In this document: in pieces, positions 8,012 to 17,967 of the stretch | Layout of the letters: each line of letters begins with the position of its first letter | Numbering within the stretch: the first letter of the stretch is position 1 | NCBI RefSeq assembly: GCF_001668725.1 | Contig: NZ_LZKL01000095.1 | Span: 124,001 to 188,000, forward strand | Direction: 5' to 3' | From: Mycobacterium sp. E787 | GTDB lineage: Bacteria > Actinomycetota > Actinomycetes > Mycobacteriales > Mycobacteriaceae | Length of the DNA stretch: 64,000 bases | Notes under the pieces: model-generated | Told to the model about the DNA's origin: nothing | The model's input: the letters and a program-made list of their open reading frames with translations, nothing else | Database searches by the model: none | Program-made: the position numbers and the translations under genes

Positions 8012-9709
8012 ATGCCGCACGTTATTACCCAGTCGTGCTGCAACGACGGGTCCTGTGTTTTCGCGTGCCCCGTCAATTGCATCCACCCGTCACCGGACGA
8101 GCCGGGGTTTGCCACCACCGAGATGCTCTACATCGATCCGGTGGCGTGCGTGGACTGCGGCGCGTGCGTGAGCGCCTGCCCGGTCGGCGCCATCGCGCCC
8201 GACACCCGGCTGGACGCCAAGCAGCTGCCGTTCGTGGAGATCAACGCGTCCTTCTACCCGGAGCGGCCCGAGGGCGAGAAGCTGCCGCCCACCTCGAAGC
8301 TGGCCCCCGTGATCCCCGCCGCCGAGGTGCGCGCCCGCCGGCGGCCGTTGACCGTTGCCATCGTCGGCTCGGGCCCCGCGGCGATGTATGCCGCCGACGA
8401 GCTGCTCACCCAACAGGGCGTGCGGGTCAACGTCTTTGAGAAGCTGCCGACGCCCTACGGGCTGGTGCGCGCCGGGGTGGCGCCCGACCACCAGAACACC
8501 AAGAAGGTCACCCGGCTTTTCGACCGGATATCCGCCCACCGGCACTTCCGGTTCTACCTGAACGTCGAGATCGGCAGGCACCTGAGTCACGCGGATCTGT
8601 TGGCCCACCATCACGCCGTGGTGTATGCGGTGGGTGCACCCGACGATCGTCGCCTCGGCATCGACGGCATGGGCCTGCCGGGCACCGGGACCGCCACCGA
8701 GTTCGTCGCGTGGGTCAACGGGCATCCCGACTTCACCGACCTGCCAGTCGATCTCAGTCAGGAGCGGGTGGTGATCATCGGCAACGGCAATGTCGCCCTC
8801 GATGTGGCCCGCGTCCTCACCGCGGACCCCGACGTTCTTGCCCGCACCGACATATCCGACCATGCGCTCGAGGCGTTGCGGCGCTCCGCGGTGCGCGAAG
8901 TGGTGATCGCCGCCCGGCGCGGCCCGGCCCATTCGGCCTTCACCCTGCCCGAACTGATCGGGCTCACCGGCGCATCCGAGGTCGTGCTCGACGCCGTCGA
9001 CCAGCAAAGGGTGGCAAGCGATCTCGCGGTCGAGTCGGATCCCTTGACCAAGAACAAGCTGGAGATCCTGAGCAAACTGGGTGACGCCGCGGTGCCGACG
9101 TCTCGCCGCCGAATCCGGCTGGCCTATGGGCTGACGCCGCACCGCGTGCCCGGAGAGCGGCGCGCCACGGGCGTCGAGTTCACCGTCACCGGCACCGAGG
9201 AGGTGCGCCGGCTGGAGGCGGGCCTGGTGCTGACGTCGATCGGCTACCGCGGCAAGGAGATCCGTGGGCTTCCGTTCGACGAATCGGCGGCCGTCGTGCC
9301 CAACGACGGCGGCCGCGTCGTCGACCCCGGCTCCGGGCGTCCGGTGCCCGGCGCCTACGTCGCGGGTTGGATCAAGCGCGGACCGACGGGGTTCATTGGC
9401 ACCAACAAGTCCTGCTCCCTGCAAACGGTCCAGGCGCTGGTCGCCGATTTCAACGCCGGCCGGCTCACCGACCCGGCCGCCACGCCCGGCGCATTGGACG
9501 AACTGGTGCGTGGGCGCCAGCCCGACGTCGTCGACTCCGCGGGATGGCGCGCGATCGACGCCGCGGAAATCGAACGCGGCGGCCACAGTGCCCACGGCGG
9601 GCGGCCGCGCAACAAATTCACCGATGTCGCCGACATGCTCGCCGTAGCAGCCACCGCGCCGGCGCCGCCGCGGCGACGCCGGCTGCTGGCACGGCTACTG
9701 GACGCCTAG
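8012..9709 (+). CDS. fprB: Ferredoxin/NADPH-ferredoxin reductase fusion FprB
   Basis: 565 residues. The N-terminal ferredoxin has two cysteine clusters, Cys9/10/15/19/23 and Cys46/49/52/56, matching a 7Fe (3Fe-4S plus 4Fe-4S) type. From about residue 110 follows an adrenodoxin-reductase-like module with the FAD motif VAIVGSGPAAMYAA (Gly119, Gly121) and the NADP motif VVIIGNGNVALDVARVL. A further conserved FAD-site segment, GWIKRGPTGFIGTN, is near the C-terminus. It would move electrons from NADPH to the adjacent diiron oxygenase or to P450s. The last 4 bases overlap the convergent glyoxalase gene. Confidence 0.95.
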   Translation: MPHVITQSCCNDGSCVFACPVNCIHPSPDEPGFATTEMLYIDPVACVDCGACVSACPVGAIAPDTRLDAKQLPFVEINASFYPERPEGEKLPPTSKLAPVIPAAEVRARRRPLTVAIVGSGPAAMYAADELLTQQGVRVNVFEKLPTPYGLVRAGVAPDHQNTKKVTRLFDRISAHRHFRFYLNVEIGRHLSHADLLAHHHAVVYAVGAPDDRRLGIDGMGLPGTGTATEFVAWVNGHPDFTDLPVDLSQERVVIIGNGNVALDVARVLTADPDVLARTDISDHALEALRRSAVREVVIAARRGPAHSAFTLPELIGLTGASEVVLDAVDQQRVASDLAVESDPLTKNKLEILSKLGDAAVPTSRRRIRLAYGLTPHRVPGERRATGVEFTVTGTEEVRRLEAGLVLTSIGYRGKEIRGLPFDESAAVVPNDGGRVVDPGSGRPVPGAYVAGWIKRGPTGFIGTNKSCSLQTVQALVADFNAGRLTDPAATPGALDELVRGRQPDVVDSAGWRAIDAAEIERGGHSAHGGRPRNKFTDVADMLAVAATAPAPPRRRRLLARLLDA

Positions 9710-10161
9710 CCCGGCTGCCCGGACATCGCGGCTGCGATCTCTTCGGGGCTGACCTCGCGCACCGGCTGCCCCAGCGACCAGTGGTGGCCGAACGGGTCGG
9801 CGACCACGCCGTAGCGGTCTCCCCAGAACTGGTCGTCCAGCGGAGCCACCACCGTGGCGCCCGCGTCCAGCGCCTGCTGGAACTTCGCGTCGACGTCCGT
9901 GACCGTCAGGTGGATGGTGACGGGGGTGCCGCCCAGGGCCTTCGGCGTCATCGACTTGCCGCCACAGGTTTCCGGAAAGTCGTCGTTGAGCATCACGGTG
10001 GAGCCGTTGATGGTCAGCGCGGCGTGTACCAGCCTGCCGTCGGGGCCCGGCACCCGGCCCAGCTCGACGGCGCCAAAGGCCTTGACGTAGAAGTCGATCG
10101 CCGCGGCGGCGTCGTCGACGACGAGGTGCGGGGACAGTGCGGGTTCGATGTCGATCGCCAT
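9706..10161 (-). CDS. VOC/glyoxalase-fold protein, PhnB-like (Rv0887c ortholog)
   Basis: 151 residues with two beta-alpha-beta-beta-beta units of the vicinal-oxygen-chelate fold. The opening motif LSPHLVVDDAAAAIDFYVKA and the closing WGDRYGVVADPFGHHWSL are typical of the PhnB/3-demethylubiquinone-methyltransferase-like subgroup. Metal and substrate are unknown. The M. tuberculosis ortholog sits at the same place. The sphingomyelinase gene Rv0888, which follows in M. tuberculosis, is absent here. Confidence 0.85.
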   Translation of the reverse strand: MAIDIEPALSPHLVVDDAAAAIDFYVKAFGAVELGRVPGPDGRLVHAALTINGSTVMLNDDFPETCGGKSMTPKALGGTPVTIHLTVTDVDAKFQQALDAGATVVAPLDDQFWGDRYGVVADPFGHHWSLGQPVREVSPEEIAAAMSGQPG

Positions 10162-10302
10162 GGTGGTCTCCTTGTTGTAGGTCTACCGTGCCAACCCCGG
10201 CGTGGGCCGGCACACGGGTATTGACTCGTCCCGCGATGCAAAGTCATCGGGGTCATCGCGAAACACGCCCATTCAATCGCCGGGCACCGACAACTAACTC
10301 AC

Positions 10303-10361
10303 GCGAGCGTGACCGCAGTGCGAAATGTTGGGCCGAAATTCGCGGTGTGGTTATCGCTCGC
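10303..10361. terminator. Long imperfect hairpin after citA
   Basis: The arm 10303-10324 (begins GCGAGCGTGACCGC) pairs imperfectly with 10339-10361 (ends TATCGCTCGC) around a ~14-base loop. It ends 6 bases downstream of the citA stop codon, so it is well placed to terminate citA transcription. No T run follows. Confidence 0.5.
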
Positions 10362-10366
10362 CGAAC

Positions 10367-11485
10367 TCAGGCGTGGGTGAGAACCCGGTCCCAACCCTCG
10401 ACGGCTTCCGGGCTGCGCGGGCCCGGACCGACGTAAATGGCCGACGGGCGGACCAGCTTGCCCAGCCGCTTCTGCTCGAGGATGTGGGCGCACCATCCCG
10501 CGGTGCGTCCACAGGTGAACATCGCCGGCATCATGTTGGCCGGCACCCGGGCGAAGTCCAGGATGACCGCGGCCCAGAACTCGACGTTGGTCTCGATGGC
10601 GCGGTCCGGGCGCCGCTCCCGCAGCTCGGCCAGCGCGGCCTGCTCCAACGCTACGGCGACCTCGTGGCGCGGGGCGCCCAGCCGCTCGGCGGCCGCCCGC
10701 AGCACCCGGGCCCGCGGGTCCTCGGCGCGGTACACGCGGTGGCCGAAACCCATCAGCTTGTCTCCGCGGTCCAAAATGCCCTTCACCAGGCCGCGCGCGT
10801 CGCCGGTGCGCTCGACCTCCTCGAGCATCGGCAGCACCCGGGCCGGCGCGCCGCCGTGCAGCGGGCCGCTCATCGCCCCGATCGCCCCCGACAGCGAAGC
10901 CGCGACGTCCGCTCCGGTCGAGGCGATCACCCGCGCGGTGAACGTCGAGGCGTTCATGCCGTGCTCGGCGGCCGACACCCAGTAGGCGTCGATCGCCTCG
11001 ACGTGCCGGGGGTCGGGTTCGCCCTGCCAGCGGGTCATGAATCGCGCTGTGACGGTCGGGCATTCGTCGATGACCCGCTGCGGGACGGCGGGCTGATAGA
11101 TGCCGCGCGCCGACTGCGCGACGTAGGACAGCGCCATCACCGAGGCGCGGGCCAGCTGATCGCGGGCGGTGGCGTCGTCGGTGTCCAGCAACGGCTTGTA
11201 GCCCCAGATCGGCGCCAGCATGGCCAGCCCCGCCTGCACGTCGACCCGCACATCGCCGGTGTGGATCGGCAGCGGGAAGGGCTCGGCGGGCGGCAGCCCA
11301 TGACCGAACTTGCCGTCGACCAGCAGCGCCCACACGTCGCCGAAGGTCACCTGCTGGCTCACCAGGTCTTCGATATCCACGCCGCGGTAGCGCAGCGCGC
11401 CGCCGTCTTTGTCCGGCTCGGCGATTTCGGTGGTGAACGCCACCACGCCCTCCAGGCCGGGGACGAAGTTCTCGGGCACAGTCAT
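10367..11485 (-). CDS. citA: Citrate synthase, second paralog (Rv0889c ortholog)
   Basis: 372 residues, shorter than gltA2. It carries the citrate synthase signatures GPLHGGAPARVLPMLEE and LMGFGHRVYRAEDPRA, the latter with the catalytic His, plus a catalytic-type Asp in NVEFWAAVILDF. It condenses acetyl-CoA (or possibly propionyl-CoA, as in methylcitrate synthase) with oxaloacetate. Start ATG 11485 follows the family N-terminus MTVPENFVPGLEGV; the longer frame overlaps the divergent pdxH promoter. Citrate versus methylcitrate activity cannot be decided by eye. Confidence 0.93.
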   Translation of the reverse strand: MTVPENFVPGLEGVVAFTTEIAEPDKDGGALRYRGVDIEDLVSQQVTFGDVWALLVDGKFGHGLPPAEPFPLPIHTGDVRVDVQAGLAMLAPIWGYKPLLDTDDATARDQLARASVMALSYVAQSARGIYQPAVPQRVIDECPTVTARFMTRWQGEPDPRHVEAIDAYWVSAAEHGMNASTFTARVIASTGADVAASLSGAIGAMSGPLHGGAPARVLPMLEEVERTGDARGLVKGILDRGDKLMGFGHRVYRAEDPRARVLRAAAERLGAPRHEVAVALEQAALAELRERRPDRAIETNVEFWAAVILDFARVPANMMPAMFTCGRTAGWCAHILEQKRLGKLVRPSAIYVGPGPRSPEAVEGWDRVLTHA

Positions 11486-11556
11486 ACGCAAATTCTCGCA
11501 CCCCATCGGCGGGCGGATGCTACCGGCCGGTAGCGACCCCCGGTAGCGTTGGCGCA

Positions 11557-12228
11557 ATGGCAGGACCGGGGCCCGGAGCAGGCAGAGAACACCTGGAGAC
11601 GATGCGCGTGGAGTACGGGTCGGTCGAGAAGGACGGCAGCACGGACCTCGACGCGGACTGGCTGGCGGAGGGCTGGCTTGTCTTGTTTCGCAAGTGGATT
11701 GACGACGCGGAGCGCGCCGGCGTGGCCGAACCCAACGCCATGGTGTTGGCCACCGTCGCCGACGGCCGGCCGGTCAGCCGATCGGTGCTGTGCAAGAGTG
11801 CGGACGAGACGGGGATCACTTTTTTCACCAACTACGACTCGGCCAAAGGCGCCGAGCTGGCGGCGACGCCGTACGCGTCGGCAACCTTTCCCTGGTACCT
11901 GCTGGGCCGGCAGGTGCACATCAGCGGGCGGGTGAGCAAGGTCGACCCGCAGGTCACGCAGGACTATTGGTCCAAGCGGCCGCGGGGCTCACAACTGGGT
12001 GCGTGGGCGTCACACCAATCGCGGCCGATCGCGTCGCGCGCCGCACTGCTGGACCAGCTCGCCGAGGTCACGGCCCGCTTCTCCGACTCCGAATGCGTCC
12101 CCGTGCCGCCCAACTGGGGCGGGTACCTGCTGGCGGCCGAGGTGGTCGAATTCTGGCAGGGCCGAGAAAACCGGGTGCACAACCGGATTCGGGTGATCGG
12201 CGATCGAATCGAGCGCCTTCAGCCCTGA
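11557..12228 (+). CDS. pdxH: Pyridoxamine/pyridoxine 5'-phosphate oxidase
   Basis: Up to 223 residues. It makes pyridoxal 5'-phosphate from PNP or PMP using FMN and O2. The FMN-binding block RSVLCKSADETGITFFTNYD is intact, followed by the conserved SQLGAWASHQSRPI and the C-terminal substrate segment ending RNRIRVIGDRIERLQ-like. ATG 11557 has no clear ribosome site; ATG 11602 (15 residues shorter) is an alternative start. As I recall, M. tuberculosis carries its pdxH elsewhere, so this position between two citrate synthase genes differs. Confidence 0.9.
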   Translation: MAGPGPGAGREHLETMRVEYGSVEKDGSTDLDADWLAEGWLVLFRKWIDDAERAGVAEPNAMVLATVADGRPVSRSVLCKSADETGITFFTNYDSAKGAELAATPYASATFPWYLLGRQVHISGRVSKVDPQVTQDYWSKRPRGSQLGAWASHQSRPIASRAALLDQLAEVTARFSDSECVPVPPNWGGYLLAAEVVEFWQGRENRVHNRIRVIGDRIERLQP

Positions 12229-12253
12229 ATGCGCCCCACGCTCGGCCGCGGTA

Positions 12254-12265
12254 TGACGCACGTCA
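12254..12265. promoter_or_regulatory. Palindrome in the gltA2 upstream region
   Basis: TGACGCACGTCA has perfect 5-base arms and lies about 150 bases upstream of gltA2 in the 186-bp gap after pdxH. It could be an operator of a carbon-metabolism regulator; this is a weak, position-based suggestion. Confidence 0.25.
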
Positions 12266-12414
12266 CGTCGGCAATTCACCGTGGTTTAACCAGCCGACGG
12301 CCGCCAGACCGGCGGACTTGACCCCGGGCAGGCACGCCGTCCCGACAACGACTACCTTCAGCAGTAAGCACCTAGTCAGGGCAGCCATACCAGCCAGAGC
12401 GCAAAGGGGTTCTC

Positions 12415-13710
<1,296 letters not shown>

Positions 13711-13720
13711 TTTTCCCGCC

Positions 13721-13776
13721 GAGCAGACGCAAAAGTACCCATTTCGACACCAAATCAGGGGCTTTTGCGACTGCTC
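13721..13776. repeat. Hairpin repeat copy 1 (between gltA2 and the FAD oxidoreductase)
   Basis: Left arm GAGCAGACGCAAAAGTACCC (13721-13740) pairs with the right arm starting GGGGCTTTTGCGACTGCTC (13758-13776). The right arm is also the 3' coding end of the minus-strand gene, giving residues SRKSP before the stop. Copies 2 and 3 are at 20081-20132 and 21917-21972. Probably a bidirectional terminator. Confidence 0.7.
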
Positions 13777-15350
13777 GCGAGGGTGGCCAGCACGGCCATC
13801 GCGGCGTTGTGCCCGCCGATGCCCGACACCGCCCCGCCGCGGCGGGCGCCCGAGCCGCACAACATGATTCGATCGTGCGCCGTGGCGACCCCCCATTGCC
13901 GCGCCGGCGTGTCCAGCGGGTCGTCGTCGTCGGCGAAGGGCCACGTGAGGCCGCCGTGGAAGATGTTGCCCGCCGTCATCCCCAGTGTGCGGTGCAGGTC
14001 CAGGGTGGTCGTCGTCTCGATGCAGGGCCGGCCCTGCACATCGGTCATCAATGCCTCCTGAATCGGCTCGGCCAGAACGGAATTCAGCGACGCGAGCACA
14101 GACTCGGTCAGGCGGTCACGCAGGGCGCCGGAGTAGTTGCCGTCGAACAGCGAGTGCGGGGTGTGCAGGCCGAACACCGTCATGGTGTGGGCGCCCGACT
14201 CGCGCAGCTCGGCCGACAGAATGCTCGGATCGGTCAGCGAATGGCAATAGGCTTCGCAGGGCAGCGGATTCGGGATGTCCCCGGCCGCCGCGCGCGCATA
14301 CGCTGCGTCCAGCTGGGGCCAGGTCTCGTTGGCGTGGAACGTCCCGGCGAACGCCTGTTCGGGTGTGACGCCGCTGTCACGCAATCGGGGCAGGCGTCGC
14401 AGCACCATGTTCACCTTGACCTGTGCGCCCTGCGCGGGGGTCGTCGGCCGCTCGCCGAGCAGGCCGGCCAGGACCGTGGGTGTGACGCCGGCAAGCACGA
14501 ACCGGCCCCGCACCGCGTGCTCTTCGTCGCCGACCCGGTAGCGCACGCCGCCGTCGGGTTCGACCGCGAAAACGTCTGCGCCGGTGATGATTTCGGCACC
14601 ATAAGCGAATGCCGCCGACGCCAGGGCCGCGGACAGCGAGCCCATCCCGCCGACGGGGACGTCCCAGTCCCCGGTGCCCCCGCCCAGCACGTGGTAGAGG
14701 AAGCAGACGTTCTGCCGCAGCGACGGGTCGTCGAGCGGGGCGAACGTGCCGATCAGCGCGTCGGTCGCGATGACGCCGCGAACCAGGTCGTTGCCCACCG
14801 CCCCGGTGATGGCGCGGTCGAGGGGCTCGTCGATCATGGCCCGCCATGCGGCCTTGGCCCCGGGATCGCCGCCGTCCACGACGTGCCGGCGGGCCTCATC
14901 ACGGGTGCGCAGCGGCTCGAGCAGCGTCGGCCAGAGCGGTTCGGTCACCAGCCGGCATTGCCGGTAGAAGGCGGCGAAACGGCCCTCGTCTTCGGCGGCG
15001 CCGATGGCGCCGAACGTCCCGGGGCGCCCGATCAGCAGCCCGCGGCGGCCCCCGGTCTCCGGATCAGGCGTGTAGGACGAATATGGCCGGCGAGCCAGTC
15101 GCACCGCGGCGCCCAGGTCGTCCACGATCCGGGCCGGCAGCAGGCTGACCAGGTAGGAGTACCGCGACAACCGGACGCCGACACCGGGGAAGGCCTGCGC
15201 CGAAATCGCGGCCCCGCCCGGGTGCTCCAGCCGCTCCAGCACCCGGACCCGCAGGCCCGCGCGGGCCAGGTAGCCGGCCGCGACCAGCCCGTTGTGGCCG
15301 CCGCCGACGACGATCGCGTCGAAGGCGTCGGCATTCCCGCGGTAGCTCAG
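13755..15350 (-). CDS. FAD-dependent oxidoreductase, phytoene-desaturase-like (Rv0897c ortholog)
   Basis: About 531 residues, near the 535 of Rv0897c. The dinucleotide-binding motif is IVVGGGHNGLVAAGYLARAG at the very N-terminus, followed by the CrtI/amine-oxidase pattern (LERLEHPGGAAISA) and a C-terminal FAD segment (GIGGHNAAMAVLATL). No ATG, GTG or TTG precedes the FAD motif in frame. CTG at 15350, with GAGGG upstream, gives LSYRGNADAFDAIVVGG and is my best guess. GTG 15242 would delete the FAD site. The substrate is unknown, perhaps a carotenoid or lipid. The stop codon lies inside hairpin repeat copy 1. Confidence 0.85.
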   Translation of the reverse strand: MSYRGNADAFDAIVVGGGHNGLVAAGYLARAGLRVRVLERLEHPGGAAISAQAFPGVGVRLSRYSYLVSLLPARIVDDLGAAVRLARRPYSSYTPDPETGGRRGLLIGRPGTFGAIGAAEDEGRFAAFYRQCRLVTEPLWPTLLEPLRTRDEARRHVVDGGDPGAKAAWRAMIDEPLDRAITGAVGNDLVRGVIATDALIGTFAPLDDPSLRQNVCFLYHVLGGGTGDWDVPVGGMGSLSAALASAAFAYGAEIITGADVFAVEPDGGVRYRVGDEEHAVRGRFVLAGVTPTVLAGLLGERPTTPAQGAQVKVNMVLRRLPRLRDSGVTPEQAFAGTFHANETWPQLDAAYARAAAGDIPNPLPCEAYCHSLTDPSILSAELRESGAHTMTVFGLHTPHSLFDGNYSGALRDRLTESVLASLNSVLAEPIQEALMTDVQGRPCIETTTTLDLHRTLGMTAGNIFHGGLTWPFADDDDPLDTPARQWGVATAHDRIMLCGSGARRGGAVSGIGGHNAAMAVLATLASSRKSP

Positions 15351-15610
15351 CTCAGGTAGCCCTCGACCTCGTCGGGCGGGCGCACCTGCGCCTCGCGTGG
15401 GTCACCACCGCTTTCCCGCAGCGCACGGCGCTGCCGCAACAGGTCCCAGCACTGGTCGAGCTCGACCTCCACCCGGCGCAGGCGATCATGCTCCTCTGAG
15501 CCGCTGATGTCGCCCCGCTGCACCTGCGAGCGCAGGGCCCTCTCCTCGTCGACGAGGGTGCGGATGTGAGCGAGGGTGTCGCTGTCGGTCGGTTTTCTGC
15601 CGTTTCCCAT
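15347..15610 (-). CDS. DUF2630 family small protein (Rv0898c ortholog)
   Basis: 87 residues, identical in length to Rv0898c. It is almost entirely charged helix (about residues 8-65, pattern TLAHIRTLVDEERALRSQV...RRVEVELDQCWDLLRQR), likely a helical hairpin or coiled coil, with a short conserved tail ending VRPPDEVEGYLS. ATG 15610 is preferred over the upstream frame. It is divergent from arfA and upstream of the FAD oxidoreductase on the same strand, and the two genes overlap by a few bases if the CTG start is used. Function unknown. Confidence 0.87.
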   Translation of the reverse strand: MGNGRKPTDSDTLAHIRTLVDEERALRSQVQRGDISGSEEHDRLRRVEVELDQCWDLLRQRRALRESGGDPREAQVRPPDEVEGYLS

Positions 15611-15696
15611 GCCTCCAGTGTGCCCGACCTGGCAGGCGTCGCCCCGCCGAATCGGTAGGCTGCATATCGCCTGCAAAACGAAAGTGCGGGTGAATA

Positions 15697-16695
15697 ATGA
15701 CCGAGGGGGCAATAGTGGGGATAGGCACGGATTTGCGGCAAGTGCCCGCAGATACCGACTCGCGGCCGGCGCCGGAATTGCACCGGCGGTCGCCTGGACT
15801 GCCCTGGCTGATTGCCGTCGCGCTTATTCCGTTGTTCATTGCCGCAATCGGTTACGGCGGGTGCGCGCGACCCCGATCCGCCCATGCCCCGCCCGCCGGG
15901 GCGCCGACAAGCGCGTCCGCCGCCCGGAAGCTGTCCCTGTCGCCGCTTTCAATTACGCGCAGCGGCAATGACTTAACCCTCAGCGGGGATTTCCCCGACG
16001 ACTCCGCCAAGGCGGCGTTGTTGAGGGCGCTTAACGGTTCGCTGCCGCCGGGTGTCAACATCGTCGACCAAATACACATCAATCCCAATATCGACGCGCT
16101 CGACTTTTCAAAAGCCGGACCGATTTTCAAAGACAGCGCCTCGATTCCCGATTTCAGTCTGATGGTCCGGGGGGACACCATCACCGTGGCCGGCACCGCC
16201 TCATCGCAAGAGCAAAACAACGTTGTCCACCAGGAGGCGGTGCGCACCTGGTCCAAGCTGAACGTCGTTGACAACCTTGTGATCAGGGGGCCGGTTGCGC
16301 CGCCCGTACCACCCGTCGCCCCCGCCGCCGTGCAGTGCACCGACCTGCGGGGGGCGATCATCGCCGTGACGGGCGGCCCGATCGAGTTCGCCAATGACGG
16401 TGTCAGCCTGACCCCGGCCGATGAGCCGGTACTGACCCAGGTGTCCGACAAGCTCAAGGCGTGTCCGATGGCGCGGGTGACGCTCAACGGCTACGCCGAC
16501 AATTCCGGAGTCGAGGCGATCAACATTCCGCTGAGCACCCAGCGTGCCCAAAAGGTCGCCGATTTCCTTGTCGCCCATGGCGTCGCGGGCACTCAGCTGG
16601 TGGTCAAGGGCCTCGGTTCGGCGAACCCCATCGCCCCGAACGACACGGCCGAGGGCCGCGCCAAGAATCGCCGCGTCGAAATCGTTGTGAGTTAA
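15697..16695 (+). CDS. arfA: Peptidoglycan-binding outer-membrane-type protein ArfA (OmpATb)
   Basis: 332 residues. One membrane helix at about 35-54 (LPWLIAVALIPLFIAAIGYG) anchors the protein. It is followed by a BON-type domain (about 75-200) and a C-terminal OmpA domain (about 215-332) with the peptidoglycan-contact pattern NGYADNSG and the closing EGRAKNRRVEIVV. In M. tuberculosis the arf operon supports ammonia release and growth at acid pH; older work called the protein a porin. It heads the arfABC operon. A Cys right after the helix is not in a lipobox. Confidence 0.93.
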   Translation: MTEGAIVGIGTDLRQVPADTDSRPAPELHRRSPGLPWLIAVALIPLFIAAIGYGGCARPRSAHAPPAGAPTSASAARKLSLSPLSITRSGNDLTLSGDFPDDSAKAALLRALNGSLPPGVNIVDQIHINPNIDALDFSKAGPIFKDSASIPDFSLMVRGDTITVAGTASSQEQNNVVHQEAVRTWSKLNVVDNLVIRGPVAPPVPPVAPAAVQCTDLRGAIIAVTGGPIEFANDGVSLTPADEPVLTQVSDKLKACPMARVTLNGYADNSGVEAINIPLSTQRAQKVADFLVAHGVAGTQLVVKGLGSANPIAPNDTAEGRAKNRRVEIVVS

Positions 16696-16706
16696 GGAGA
16701 TCCGGC

Positions 16707-16856
16707 ATGGATTTTGTGATCCAGTGGTTGTGGTACCTGCTCGCATTCGTGGCCGGCTCGGCGGTCGCCCGGGTGATCGCCAACGTCATGAACAAGCGCG
16801 TCGGCGTTGAAGAGTTCCCCGCCGCCCGGACCGGCCCCGGGATAGGCGGAAAGTGA
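16707..16856 (+). CDS. arfB: Small membrane protein ArfB
   Basis: 49 residues with one membrane helix near the N-terminus (FVIQWLWYLLAFVAGSAVAR) and a short basic, then Pro/Gly, tail. AAGGAGA precedes the ATG by 6 bases. It is 11 bp after arfA, and its stop overlaps the arfC start (TGATG). It matches the small second gene of the arf operon, Rv0900. Its molecular role is unknown; it is required with ArfA and ArfC for acid-induced ammonia release in M. tuberculosis. Confidence 0.88.
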   Translation: MDFVIQWLWYLLAFVAGSAVARVIANVMNKRVGVEEFPAARTGPGIGGK

Positions 16857-17929
16857 TGAGCCACGTGCACTGGTTGCTCTTCGGCCTGTCCTTCGTGATG
16901 GGTTTGGTGTTGACGCTCGCGCTGAAGGTGCGGCCCGTCAAACGGCCGATGCCGGTGGCGGCGCAGGCCGACGCGTTGGCCGTCGCGGCGGACATCGAGC
17001 CCGAGCCGACCACCAGGATTTCGGCTCCCTACGAGTTCTTCGCGACCGACATCCCGGCCGACGACGAACAGCTCACGACGACGGTCCCCGTCGAGCCGAA
17101 CGCGCCGACGAGGGAGATCCCCGTCACTGAAGAGTGCACTGACGAGCCGCCGGCCGCGGACGTCCACGTCGAGCCCGCCCAGCCTAAGACCGCGGTCCCG
17201 GTCGGCGACGAGCCGCGCCTCCCGGACAATCCGGTCGAGCCGGAGCCGCCGCCGACGGCGATCCCGGTCGACGACGCGCCGCCGGCCACCGACACACCCC
17301 TCGCGGAAGAGTCGCCCGCCACCGAGCTGCCCGTCGCACAAGAGCCGCCGACGACGGAGATCCCGGTCGCGGAAGAAGCGACGACTCCGGAGCCGAAGCG
17401 GCCGCCCAAGGCCAGGTTTTTGTTCCTGAGAAGGTTCTTTTCCCGCGCGGCACGGGCCGACAAGGAGCCGAAGGCCAAGCGCGCGTCGGCGAGGAAACCG
17501 CCGCCGAAGAAGGCTCGCCCGGGCGCCAAGGGATCGCCGGTCAAGAGGGTCCCGGGTGCGAGAAAGGCGGCACCGAAGAAGGTTCCGCCCGGCAAGAGGG
17601 TGCCGCCGAGAAAGGCCACGGGGCGTCCGGTGAAAAAAGCGGCGCCGATCGCCGAACAGTCGGCGCCGAAGAGGCTGCCCGGCACCGCGCAGTCACCCAA
17701 ATGGAAGCCCGTCTTGCCGTATGAGCCCTACGGTCCGGGGTCCGCCCGCGCCACCCCCGACGGCGGGGGACCGGCCGGATGGCTGGTCAAGGGCCGTTCG
17801 GACACCCGGCTCTACTACACCCCGGACGACGAGACTTACGACCCGACCGTCGCGCAGGTCTGGTTCAAAGATGAAGAGTCCGCCGCGCGTGCGTGTTTCA
17901 CGCCGTGGCGCAAGAGTTCGAGGAAGTGA
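16856..17929 (+). CDS. arfC: ArfC accessory protein with long charged insert and sunset-type C-terminus
   Basis: 357 residues, about twice the ~176 I recall for M. tuberculosis ArfC. An N-terminal membrane helix (MSHVHWLLFGLSFVMGLVLT) is conserved. Residues ~45-185 are acidic and Pro-rich, with repeats of the form ATELPVAQEPPTTEIPVAEE. Residues ~190-275 are strongly basic (many K, R and P). The last ~50 residues are the conserved folded part (WLVKGRSDTRLYYTP...VAQVWFKDEESAARAC). The added acidic then basic blocks look like a spacer crossing the periplasm or wall, which is inference. Confidence 0.85.
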   Translation: MSHVHWLLFGLSFVMGLVLTLALKVRPVKRPMPVAAQADALAVAADIEPEPTTRISAPYEFFATDIPADDEQLTTTVPVEPNAPTREIPVTEECTDEPPAADVHVEPAQPKTAVPVGDEPRLPDNPVEPEPPPTAIPVDDAPPATDTPLAEESPATELPVAQEPPTTEIPVAEEATTPEPKRPPKARFLFLRRFFSRAARADKEPKAKRASARKPPPKKARPGAKGSPVKRVPGARKAAPKKVPPGKRVPPRKATGRPVKKAAPIAEQSAPKRLPGTAQSPKWKPVLPYEPYGPGSARATPDGGGPAGWLVKGRSDTRLYYTPDDETYDPTVAQVWFKDEESAARACFTPWRKSSRK

Positions 17930-17967
17930 CGTCCGGCACGGGCGTAATGTCGCGCCAGCATCCGGCG

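Noticed and set aside
15697..15900. ArfA as a lipoprotein because of a Cys after the helix
   Set aside because: The residues before the Cys (YGG) do not fit a lipobox, and known ArfA is anchored by its helix.
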